Of a DNA stretch of 64,000 nt, positions 19,782-28,999 are shown piece after piece (the first letter of the stretch is position 1; each line of letters begins with the position of its first letter). The notes below the pieces were generated by a model that saw only the letters and a program-made list of their open reading frames with translations, did not search any database and had not been told where the DNA came from. Origin of the DNA: an uncultured Clostridia bacterium. Lineage in GTDB: Bacteria > Bacillota > Clostridia > TANB77 > CAG-508. A program made the position numbers and the translations under genes. The DNA is taken from NCBI GenBank assembly GCA_947581825.1, contig CANPVP010000003.1:124001-188000 (forward strand), written 5' to 3'.

Positions 19782-20834
19782 TTATTGATCATCTTGTTGA
19801 TTCACATCTTTAGTGCATTCTAATGTTGATGTTGATTCTTGGTGTTCTATATTATTAGCTTCCTTAGTGTTATTTGCTGTTGTCATTTTTAATGCACTTC
19901 TAGTAGCATCTGCTGGAGTTATTTTGGGTTCTGGTAGATTTGGCGTTATACATGTTGTTTTTTCATCTTCAAAAAGAATTTTCTTTTGATATTTCTTTTC
20001 ATATTTTAATAATATCTCCTCTTTACTACTACAATCTAAAAATTCATTACATAATATATTTTCAGGTACGAAATTTTGTAACCAAAATGCATAAATCATA
20101 TTGTTTTGATAACAAAAAATCGAATCTTCATTAATTTGTTTGAAAGCATCTGGTCTCATGTCAAATACATCTTTTAATGAAAAATTTAGTGAAATCATAT
20201 TTCCATATAATTTTTGAGCTCTAACTATTTTTTGGGGAAGAAACATTGATAAAAATTTTTGCTTATTTCCTAGTAAATATTCTGCCATAGCATTATTGTA
20301 TTCATCATTTTTTGACATAGAATATAGAATTGTCCTTGGCAATGAATTTTCTTCTTTTCCATATCCTGTAGAAATAGCATTTGCTTGAATATTATTTTTT
20401 TTAAAATAATGGTTTAAGACTAATTCTGAAAATATATTTTGCATACCTTCTTCAAAATGGCTAATTGATGAGAGATCTTCAAAGTCAATTATTAAACGAT
20501 TTATATTAGAAAAAGCATGCCCATATTCATGAATTAATTCAAGCATTATTTTGGATTTTTTATTCATTCCATTTTTCATCTCGTTAAGATACACATTTAT
20601 ATCTCTATTTATTTCAATTTTTTTATTAATGCAACTGCATCTACCTCCATAATAATGTATTGTACCGGCATCTTCACTTATTACACTAAATGTATTAAAT
20701 ACTTGTTGAAGACGATTTCTTTTGGATTCATCAAAACTTTCTCCTAAAGTATCTTGAAAATATTCTATTATAGCATTTTGTGTTTCTTCAACAATTGATT
20801 TAATATCTTCTGATATAATTAAATCACTAGGCAT
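19782..20834 (-). CDS. HExxH metallopeptidase-like protein
   Basis: MLELIHEYGHAFSNINRL plus downstream conserved E (FEEGMQNIFSELVLNHYF); long disordered C-terminal tail. Confidence 0.65.
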   Translation of the reverse strand: MPSDLIISEDIKSIVEETQNAIIEYFQDTLGESFDESKRNRLQQVFNTFSVISEDAGTIHYYGGRCSCINKKIEINRDINVYLNEMKNGMNKKSKIMLELIHEYGHAFSNINRLIIDFEDLSSISHFEEGMQNIFSELVLNHYFKKNNIQANAISTGYGKEENSLPRTILYSMSKNDEYNNAMAEYLLGNKQKFLSMFLPQKIVRAQKLYGNMISLNFSLKDVFDMRPDAFKQINEDSIFCYQNNMIYAFWLQNFVPENILCNEFLDCSSKEEILLKYEKKYQKKILFEDEKTTCITPNLPEPKITPADATRSALKMTTANNTKEANNIEHQESTSTLECTKDVNQQDDQ

Positions 20835-20987
20835 ATATATTTCCTTCTTTCTATTAATCATCAAAAACATTTAATCAAATTGATTTCTAGATGTCAAGTT
20901 TTGAGTTTGTATTATCAAATAATATGTTTTCTATCTCCGCAATTATTTTTTTATAATTTTACTCCTACAAATTAGTTTATCTAATTA

Positions 20988-22055
20988 CTATAATTTTTTA
21001 TCTGATAACAAATTTATTAATCTAATATTTTTATATATTTTTTCTCTTCCAATTTTTTCAGATTCTAAAAGTCCAAATTCTTCTAATTGATTTAAGTAAG
21101 ATGAGGCAGTCAATCTTGTAACTCCACAAGCTTTTTCAATATAAGCAATTTTGGTATAAACTTCATAAAATAAACTTTCTAATAGTTCTTTTGAATATAT
21201 TTTAGGTAGTTTTGTTTTAAATTCTTCTTTATAATTTTTTATTTCATTTTGAATATTTTCTATTAATTTAATTGTTTCTATAGATGTAACTTCAATTCCT
21301 TTTAAAATATATAAAATCCAATCTTCAAAATTATTATTGATTCTAACTTCACTAAATAATCTATAATACTCTTGTTTTGATTTATTTATATATTTACTTA
21401 AATATAAAATTGGGCTATCTATTAATTTATTTAAAACAAGATATAGAATATTTAATATTCTCCCTGTTCTTCCATTTCCGTCATAAAATGGATGTATGCT
21501 TTCAAATTGATAATGTATTAAACATACTTTTATTAATGAATCTATATCGTCTTGATTATCATTGATAAAATCTTCTAAATTCTCTAAATAAGCTCTTATT
21601 TCTTGTTCATTTTGAGGAGGAGTATAAATAGTTTCTCCAGTAATAGAATTTTTAAGTTCAGTTCCTGGTAATTTTCTAATTCCCGCATTATTGTGTTCAA
21701 TAATGCCTTGTATTTTTATAATTGTATTTGTGTTAATAAAACCATCCTTTTTTATTTGTTCAAAGCCTGTCCAAATTGCGTTTCTATAATCAACAACTTC
21801 TTTGGCATTTTGTTCTTTATAACCACTTTCTGTAAGAACTTTATAAATATCATCATGTGTTGTAACTATATTTTCAATAGCACTACTATCTTTAGCTTCA
21901 TTTATTGTTACAGCATTTATTAAAATATGCATATTTGGAATAGTATTTGCATACCCTTTTAATTCTGCTAAAGCTCTTGAAGAAATTGTTAATTGCTCTA
22001 AAATTCTTTTAGTTTTTAAATCAACATTTTTATATGGTAACATTTCTAATTTCAT
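20988..22055 (-). CDS. Fic family protein (AMP-transferase fold)
   Basis: HPFYDGNGRTGRILNILYL Fic motif; inhibitory-like SSAIENIV N-terminal helix; C-terminal HTH-like region. Confidence 0.93.
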   Translation of the reverse strand: MKLEMLPYKNVDLKTKRILEQLTISSRALAELKGYANTIPNMHILINAVTINEAKDSSAIENIVTTHDDIYKVLTESGYKEQNAKEVVDYRNAIWTGFEQIKKDGFINTNTIIKIQGIIEHNNAGIRKLPGTELKNSITGETIYTPPQNEQEIRAYLENLEDFINDNQDDIDSLIKVCLIHYQFESIHPFYDGNGRTGRILNILYLVLNKLIDSPILYLSKYINKSKQEYYRLFSEVRINNNFEDWILYILKGIEVTSIETIKLIENIQNEIKNYKEEFKTKLPKIYSKELLESLFYEVYTKIAYIEKACGVTRLTASSYLNQLEEFGLLESEKIGREKIYKNIRLINLLSDKKL

Positions 22056-22181
22056 TTTTTTCCTCCATATATATAAAATATCATAAATTTTATACATCTT
22101 CAATAAATATGTATAAAAAAATAAAAAAATTATACATATTTTAAAAACATATATAATTTTTATTTATTTTAAAGATTAAAT

Positions 22182-22256
22182 TTAACCTATATATTGGTTT
22201 ATATTATTCTCTTTTAATATTACATTTCCTAAATCAAAGACAATATTTTTTATCAT
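22182..22256 (-). pseudogene. N-terminal fragment of HAD-superfamily hydrolase
   Basis: MIKNIVFDLGNVILKENNINQYIG* ; FDLGNV motif I then premature stop. Confidence 0.65.
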
Positions 22257-22285
22257 TTATAAAAACTCCTTAAAAACTCTTTGTT

Positions 22286-22783
22286 TTATTTCCAATTTTC
22301 TAATTTGTATTTTTCTGTATTTTCTAAAAGAGTTATTTGTTTCTTTATTTCTTTAATGTCTTCGTCATTGAATGGTGTAAAATTATCATAAAAAGGATCA
22401 TCAGGATTTGGAAATTTCAATGCTTCTCCCCAGATTTGAACTTTTGATTCTTTTGTTCTTCCATATAAATGTATATGAAACATTGGCTTAGTACCTTTTA
22501 GATATGCCCAGTTTCCATTATCTTGATAGTTTATCCTTTCAATATTAATTCCTCTATTTTTCATACCTTCTATCATTGCTTCGCTTATTAACATTGATAA
22601 ACGCATTACCTCAATAGCTTCTGTAGGACTTAGGTCTAATCTACTTGCAAAATATTTTTCTTTAGCTCCTATCCATATATGACCTCCGTCTTCTCTTGAA
22701 ATGTGTGTTTTATAGGGTACATATACTATAAAATTTTCAGTTTGATAGATTATCTTATCATTCATTATTTTGTTTTCTTCCAT
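22286..22783 (-). CDS. HIT-like family protein
   Basis: KPMFHIHLYGRT (HxH) with upstream N-terminal HIT-like region. Confidence 0.65.
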   Translation of the reverse strand: MEENKIMNDKIIYQTENFIVYVPYKTHISREDGGHIWIGAKEKYFASRLDLSPTEAIEVMRLSMLISEAMIEGMKNRGINIERINYQDNGNWAYLKGTKPMFHIHLYGRTKESKVQIWGEALKFPNPDDPFYDNFTPFNDEDIKEIKKQITLLENTEKYKLENWK

Positions 22784-23016
22784 AAATATTTCTCCTTATT
22801 TTTATATTACCTTTTTTAAAAACGGCTTAAATAGGAACTGTTGTTTGTATAATATTATATCAAAAAAGAATTGTCAATAGTTGATAGTAATTTAATTATA
22901 TAATAAAAAAAGTTTGTATTATCAAATTTTGGCACAATCGGAGGTCGGAATCAAAAAAGAACCATGTATATGGTCCTATTTTTGAAATTCTTACTATTTA
23001 TGTTATACTATATTCT

Positions 23017-23685
23017 TTAATATTTTTGAATTAAAATATGATAATGATATGATTCTGTTGTACCATTTGGTTTTTCATAATAATTAACCTCTTGACGTAT
23101 ATTAATTATTTTAAAATTACTGAATAGTTGTTTTGCTAAATTGTAATCAACATAGAAATGAGGTACTTTATATTCTGGGCCTTCTTCCATTCTTAATCTT
23201 GTATTATCATCAATTAAAGGCCAATTTTCTTGATTAAATCCCCATGAATCTTTTGAACCTAATGTTAAATAACATTCACCATCATGTTTCAGTACTCTAT
23301 CTAATTCATTTATTATCTGCTTTATTCCTTCTGTATCAGTATGAGAAATTACATTTCGACAATAAATACAATCAAATTGTTCATCGTTATAAGGTAATTT
23401 TAGCATATCCCCAATTTTATAATCAAACTTTAAATTTTCATTCTCAGCCAATTCTCTAGTTCTGTCTATTGCATCTTGACTGATATCAAAACAACTAACA
23501 TTAAATTCGTTTTTTCCAAATAAAATTGAATGTCTACCTAGACCACAGCCTAAATCAAGAAAATCATTCTTATTTTGTGATTTCCATCTATTTAATAAAT
23601 AATATGATTCTATACTTGGATTTTTCCATTTTTTTTCTTTTTCATCTTTAATAATTTTCCAATTCCAGCCTTTTGATTCTATCAT
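23017..23685 (-). CDS. Class I SAM-dependent methyltransferase
   Basis: FLDLGCGLGRHSILFGKN, FDCIYCRNVISHTD. Confidence 0.9.
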   Translation of the reverse strand: MIESKGWNWKIIKDEKEKKWKNPSIESYYLLNRWKSQNKNDFLDLGCGLGRHSILFGKNEFNVSCFDISQDAIDRTRELAENENLKFDYKIGDMLKLPYNDEQFDCIYCRNVISHTDTEGIKQIINELDRVLKHDGECYLTLGSKDSWGFNQENWPLIDDNTRLRMEEGPEYKVPHFYVDYNLAKQLFSNFKIINIRQEVNYYEKPNGTTESYHYHILIQKY

Positions 23686-23953
23686 ATTTTCCTCCTTACG
23701 AACTCAATATTTATCTGATAATAAATTTATTAATCTGATAAATATTGTAATAGTTTTAATTTCATTTTTCAACATCCATTATGTAAAAAATGCCATAAAT
23801 TATATATTTTTCCAACAAATATGTATAATTTTTTGTCTTGTATTACAAATACTGTTCAAATTTTTATATATGAAGTGATACAATAAACTTTGAATTAATT
23901 ACTGTACCTCATGTATTACATTTATTTGGATAATACTATATAAAAAAGGTTGA

Positions 23954-24721
23954 TTATTTACTTTTTGTCGCAATAATTCCATAATATCTTCTTATTAGCA
24001 AAATTCCTTTTTTAGTTTTATGCGAATTAATATATTTATCTAGTAAAGTCATATCAATATCTAATTTTAAATTATCATTTTCATTTTCTTCGGAAAAATC
24101 CATTAAAATTGGCATTTTTAATAATAATGCTAATAAATCTTCTTTTGTTCTATAATACTCTCTTATATGAATTGGGACTAACTCTACATTTTCAAATCCA
24201 GCATCTAATATATTTTCGTAATCGATTAAACTAATTGGTTTTAAATCCTTATATCCTTGTCCTTTTCTAAACATATATTTTAATTCCCAACAATCTAATT
24301 TATCAACTCCTCTTAATATTAAACATCCTCCAGGTTTTAAAGTTTTATATATTTGAGTAGGATCAATTTTTGTGTGGCGTGCTGTTACTAAATCAAAATA
24401 GTTATCCGGAGTATTAATTTTTAAATTGTCCATAACTCTAAAAGTAATATTTTTTCTTCCACTATTAATTAAGTTTTGATTTGCTGTTTTAATCATTTCA
24501 ACTGAAAAATCAGTTCCTAGTATTTCAGCACAATCCGGAAAATTTTTTAAGACTTTTTCTCCATCTGCTGTACCTAGATCTAAAATTTTCGAAAATTCAT
24601 TTGTATGTTCCTTTATTTTTTCCTCATAAATCCAATTTGTAAATAGCTCTTCTGTAAAATGTATATCATTAAAAGACCAAGTTGCTAAGTTATTATAATA
24701 ATCATATTCGTTTATTTTCAT
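23954..24721 (-). CDS. Class I SAM-dependent methyltransferase
   Basis: ILDLGTADGEKVLKNFPD, YFDLVTARHTKIDPTQIYKTLKPGGCLILRG; ATG 24721 preceded by AAAAGGAG. Confidence 0.88.
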   Translation of the reverse strand: MKINEYDYYNNLATWSFNDIHFTEELFTNWIYEEKIKEHTNEFSKILDLGTADGEKVLKNFPDCAEILGTDFSVEMIKTANQNLINSGRKNITFRVMDNLKINTPDNYFDLVTARHTKIDPTQIYKTLKPGGCLILRGVDKLDCWELKYMFRKGQGYKDLKPISLIDYENILDAGFENVELVPIHIREYYRTKEDLLALLLKMPILMDFSEENENDNLKLDIDMTLLDKYINSHKTKKGILLIRRYYGIIATKSK

Positions 24722-24770
24722 TTCTATAATTCTCCTTTTTATAAATATTATGATTGTATACAAAAAGAAC

Positions 24771-24842
24771 CTCCTTTCATGAATATACAACAAAAACAAT
24801 CACAAAAAATTTTGTGTATATATTTTTGTCATTCATGAGGAG
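24771..24842 (-). promoter_or_regulatory. Putative attenuator-like leader: short ORF and hairpin overlapping a Shine-Dalgarno
   Basis: Leader ORF 24777..24836 MNDKNIYTKFFVIVFVVYS*; arms CTCCTCATGAAT / ATTCATGAAAGGAG. Confidence 0.5.
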
Positions 24843-25012
24843 ATTCTTAAGGCTCTTCATTATTCCTTTAAACAATTTGTTTATCTGGTAGTAAAACGCG
24901 AATGACTGAATTGAATTACTACAGTTATATTATACTATAGAAATTATATATTGGCAACAATATATATAAATATTAACATTCGGATTGAAAAACAATTCAT
25001 TTTCGGTCTTTT

Positions 25013-27205
25013 TTAAATTTTCCTACATATTTCTTTTATGAATTTCCATGTCCTTTGCAAGGATTTTATAGATACTCTTTCTGATGGACTATGTGCATCA
25101 AAAATTTCAGCACCGATACAAATGTATTCTAAGTCATTTATTTTGTTTTTGAAAAATCCTCCTTCTAAAACACCTTGTGTTATAAGTAATTCCATATCTT
25201 TTCCAAATAATTCCTTATACAACTGATTAATCTCTTTTTCTAGATTACTATCATAATCCGGTTCAAATCCGTATAATTCTTGACTCCAGATTATACTTAC
25301 ATCATTATCCTCTATGTTTTGATTTAAATTTTTTATGTATGAGTTTTTTAGTACTGTATTATTACTTCTTAAAGAATACTCAAATTGAATGAAATCATCA
25401 AACTCTTTTATTGTTCCCAAATTTGCAGATAAAATTTGATTACCTTTTTGATCGAATTTTAATGCACCATTTTCATAAGAATTAATAAAATTCAATATTT
25501 TTTTAGAAATATCAAGATTCAAAACTTTCATGTTATTTTTAATTTTTTCTAATTTAATCTCTACGTTACTTCCATAAAATGCCAATTGTTTATTAATTTC
25601 ACTTCTTATAAATTCTTCATTATCATTTTTGCAAGAAAATTCTATTTTAAAATTTCTAGGAATAATATTTACTGCACTTCCACCACTAATATTATTAATG
25701 TAAATACCATCAATTTTTGATAAAATTTGAACACCAAGTTTTATCGGATTACCTCTTTTTTTATCTGCTATATTTCCTCCTGAATGTCCTCCTGGGAAAT
25801 TACTGTATTTAAGCTCATATGTATTTAAGCCAGCAAGTTCTATATATTCTTTTTCTATTTTGCCAAACCATTCCATGCAATTTGCTGAACTAATAACCAT
25901 TTTACCTTCTTTACTATTGTCTAAAGATATAATTTTTTTCGATTTTATAAGGCTTGTGTCGATATATCTAGCACCATCCATCGTTGTTTCTTCTTGAACA
26001 GTAAAAATACACTCTAAATTTGGAATATTAATTTTCTTTGAATTTAAAAGTGCTAGCATGAAGGCCACTCCAATTCCATTATCTGCACCTAAAGTAGTTC
26101 CATTAGCTTTAATAAAATCACCATCTTTAATAAGCTCTATAGGGTCTTTTTCAAAATTATGATTACTCCATTCTTCTTTTTCACAAATCATGTCTGTGTG
26201 TGCTTGAAAAGCTAGATAGTCATTTTCTCTAGTTTTACTACTTGCCTCTTTTCTAATAATAACATTATAATACTTATCTGTTAAAACTTCTAAATTTCTT
26301 TCTAATGCAAAGTTTACTAAATAATTGCGAATTTCTTTTTCATTTCCGGATTTTCTTGGAATATCGCTTATTTCTTTAAAATACTTCAGAACATCATAAG
26401 GTTCTTCGTTTTTTATATCTAATTTTTCCATACTTTTCTCCTTTATATCTATATATCTTTTAAGAAACTGTTTTGTCCTTAACTGTTTTGGATTTTTTAT
26501 AACTTCTGAAGAAGAACCTTCTTCAACTATTTTTCCATCTGCCATAAATATGATTCTATCTGCTATCTCTTCAGCAAATTTTATTTCATGTGTTACAATA
26601 ATCATTGTTTTCTTTTCTTTAGTTAAATTTTTTATAACGTTTAACACTTCTCCAACAAGTTCTGAATCCAAACTACTAGTAGGTTCATCCATACAAATTA
26701 GTTTAGGGTCTAAAGCTAAGCATCTAGCAATTCCTACTCTCTGTTTTTGTCCACCTGATAAATCACATGGATAAGAATTTGCTTTTGTGCTTAAATCCAT
26801 CTTTTTTAGAACATTATCTACTATATCCTCTATTTCTTTTTTACTTTTTTTCAAAACATATTTTAATGCTTCTGAAATATTTTCTTTTACTGTTAAATGA
26901 GGAAACAAATTAAAATCTTGAAATACCATGCCAGTATCTAAATTGATTTCTTTTAAAATTTTTTTATCATTATAAATTGGATTATTTTTTTTATATTCTT
27001 TTATCATTGCATTATTATTTATTATAATATTTCCACAATCAATTTTTTCTAAATTATTTATGCATCTTAAAATTGTTGATTTACCAGAACCGGATGGTCC
27101 TAATATTACTAAGGTTTCACCTTCTTTAACATTAAAAGAAATGTCATCTATAACTTCAGTTTCTCCAAATTTCTTTTTAATATTTTTTACTTCTACAATA
27201 TTCAT
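25013..27205 (-). CDS. Polar amino acid ABC transporter ATPase fused to M20-family (PepD-like) dipeptidase
   Basis: GPSGSGKSTILR, LSGGQKQRVGIARCLA, DEPTSSLD; then LAFQAHTDMICEKE, TLGADNGIGVAFMLALL, CIFTVQEETTMDGA, FPGGHSGG. Single uninterrupted 730-aa ORF. Confidence 0.88.
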   Translation of the reverse strand: MNIVEVKNIKKKFGETEVIDDISFNVKEGETLVILGPSGSGKSTILRCINNLEKIDCGNIIINNNAMIKEYKKNNPIYNDKKILKEINLDTGMVFQDFNLFPHLTVKENISEALKYVLKKSKKEIEDIVDNVLKKMDLSTKANSYPCDLSGGQKQRVGIARCLALDPKLICMDEPTSSLDSELVGEVLNVIKNLTKEKKTMIIVTHEIKFAEEIADRIIFMADGKIVEEGSSSEVIKNPKQLRTKQFLKRYIDIKEKSMEKLDIKNEEPYDVLKYFKEISDIPRKSGNEKEIRNYLVNFALERNLEVLTDKYYNVIIRKEASSKTRENDYLAFQAHTDMICEKEEWSNHNFEKDPIELIKDGDFIKANGTTLGADNGIGVAFMLALLNSKKINIPNLECIFTVQEETTMDGARYIDTSLIKSKKIISLDNSKEGKMVISSANCMEWFGKIEKEYIELAGLNTYELKYSNFPGGHSGGNIADKKRGNPIKLGVQILSKIDGIYINNISGGSAVNIIPRNFKIEFSCKNDNEEFIRSEINKQLAFYGSNVEIKLEKIKNNMKVLNLDISKKILNFINSYENGALKFDQKGNQILSANLGTIKEFDDFIQFEYSLRSNNTVLKNSYIKNLNQNIEDNDVSIIWSQELYGFEPDYDSNLEKEINQLYKELFGKDMELLITQGVLEGGFFKNKINDLEYICIGAEIFDAHSPSERVSIKSLQRTWKFIKEICRKI

Positions 27206-27227
27206 CTATATTCCCCCTTGCTAAGTC

Positions 27228-27881
27228 TTACATACTATAATACTCTAATTTCTTCTCACATATATTAAATATAACTGATATAATAAATACTAAAATTAAA
27301 TAATATCCTGCTGAAACTATAAGTGGAACTATAGAAAAATTATAGCTAGCCTGTTTTTGTGCTAAACTAAACATTTCGGAAATTCCTATTATTTGAGCAA
27401 GTGATGTCGTTTTTATTAAAGATATAACCTCATTTGAACTGGCTGGCAAAATCTTTTTTATTACTTGTGGAAGTATTATTAATAAGAATGTTTGTATTTT
27501 ATTAAATCCTAGAGTATAACTAGCTTCAAATTGTCCTATAGGAATACTATTTATACCACTTCTAAATATTTCGGAAAAATATGCTGCATAATTTATTACA
27601 AAAGCTATTATTACTGCAAAGAATCTATCAAAGTTTACCTTGAACAAATAATATGGTGCAAAATATACAAATATTATTTGTAGCATCATTGGAGTTCCTC
27701 TAATTATTAAAATATAAAATTTTATAAATCCTGAAATAATTTTAATTTTGGAATTTTTCATGATTGCTACTAAAATTCCAAGTGGAATAGATAATATAAG
27801 TGTAATTATAAATATTTCTATAGATGTACTAAGTCCTGAAAAAAGTATTTTTATGATATTAAAGACTTTTTCTATATCCAT
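27228..27881 (-). CDS. Polar amino acid ABC transporter permease
   Basis: IIRGTPMMLQIIFVYF, AAYFSEIFRSGINSIPIGQFEASYTLGFNKIQ. Confidence 0.93.
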   Translation of the reverse strand: MDIEKVFNIIKILFSGLSTSIEIFIITLILSIPLGILVAIMKNSKIKIISGFIKFYILIIRGTPMMLQIIFVYFAPYYLFKVNFDRFFAVIIAFVINYAAYFSEIFRSGINSIPIGQFEASYTLGFNKIQTFLLIILPQVIKKILPASSNEVISLIKTTSLAQIIGISEMFSLAQKQASYNFSIVPLIVSAGYYLILVFIISVIFNICEKKLEYYSM

Positions 27882-28690
27882 TATTCATCACCACCCCTAT
27901 AAAACATATCTGTTCCAAACCATTCACTAGATATATAATCTAATTCTCCTTCAGCAAGCAGTTTATTGAATGCATTTTGAATTTTGTTTTTTAGTTCTAT
28001 ATTTCCTTTTTTAAATGCTATTACACTTCCACTTGCTGTAGAAATGCCATCAGATAAAATTGTAGTGTAATCTTTTTTTAACGATTTAATTAAATAATTT
28101 CCAGTTATGTTAGAACAAAATACTGCATCAATTCCTCCAGAATCTAAATCAATAAAAGCTGTTAAGAAATCTCCATAACCTATAATTTCAACTTCTTTTC
28201 CAAATTCTGATTTTTCTAAATCAGCTTGTTGAACAGAACCATTTTGAACTCCTATTTTCATTCCTTTTAAATCATTTTGAGATTTAGCTGTACTTCCATT
28301 TTTTAAAATAAAGTACATTTCTCCTTTTACATAAACATCTGATAGTGTCATTTTCTCAGCTCTTTCATCTGTATAAGCAAAACCATTCCAAATACAATCT
28401 ATTTTTCCTGAATCTAGTTCTTGCTCTTTTTCTGCCCAAGATATAGGCTGAAATCGAACTTCCATTCCAATTTCATTACCTATTTTCTTAGCTAAGTCAA
28501 TATCAAATCCAACTATTTCATTATTGTCATTTCTAAATCCCATTGGTGGAAAACTATCATCAAGACCTATTACTAAAACATTATCTTTTTTATTATCTTT
28601 TTTATTAATAGTTATAAATATAAATCCTAAAATAATTGTAATAATAATTATAAATACTAAAATCTTTACTAAATTTTTCATTTTAATCAC
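27881..28690 (-). CDS. Amino acid ABC transporter substrate-binding protein
   Basis: VIGLDDSFPPMGFRNDNNEIVGFDIDLAKKIGNEIG; overlaps permease start. Confidence 0.93.
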   Translation of the reverse strand: MIKMKNLVKILVFIIIITIILGFIFITINKKDNKKDNVLVIGLDDSFPPMGFRNDNNEIVGFDIDLAKKIGNEIGMEVRFQPISWAEKEQELDSGKIDCIWNGFAYTDERAEKMTLSDVYVKGEMYFILKNGSTAKSQNDLKGMKIGVQNGSVQQADLEKSEFGKEVEIIGYGDFLTAFIDLDSGGIDAVFCSNITGNYLIKSLKKDYTTILSDGISTASGSVIAFKKGNIELKNKIQNAFNKLLAEGELDYISSEWFGTDMFYRGGDE

Positions 28691-28741
28691 CTTTTCCCTT
28701 CTCTTTTTATGAAGTCAAATATTTTTAAACAAAAAAAGATA

Positions 28742-28788
28742 TAATAAAAAAACTATTTGTACAAATTTATATTTCCTACAAATAGTTT
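28742..28788 (-). terminator. Attenuator terminator upstream of the ABC operon
   Basis: Minus strand AAACTATTTGTA-loop-TACAAATAGTTT followed by TTTTTTTATTA, located before the substrate-binding gene. Confidence 0.85.
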
Positions 28789-28810
28789 TTAAATTATATC
28801 TTTATTATAA

Positions 28811-28931
28811 AATATTTTTAAACTCTATCGTAGGCACAGCATTTTTAGCCTGTACCTACGTGCTTACCAGCATATAGTTACAAGCTCCTACGATGATGAT
28901 GCAATTGGTTTAAAAATATTTGTGACTTCAT
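28811..28931 (-). promoter_or_regulatory. Leader region with peptide MKSQIFLNQLHHHRRSL and mutually exclusive stems (His/Arg attenuator candidate)
   Basis: Leader ORF 28878..28931 with RBS GAGGAAAAATT; stem 28811-28823/28908-28920 (13 bp perfect); CGTAGG arms at 28887-28892 and 28855-28860 compete for 28829-28834. Confidence 0.8.
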
Positions 28932-28999
28932 AATTTTTCCTCTTTTCAAATTTTATTATATTTATTATACTAACATATATTTTTTTTCTTGTCAAATTT

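Noticed and set aside
28811-28931. Metabolite riboswitch
   Set aside because: No match recalled to known riboswitch cores, and the region contains an RBS-preceded leader ORF with HHHRR codons; peptide-mediated attenuation explains it better
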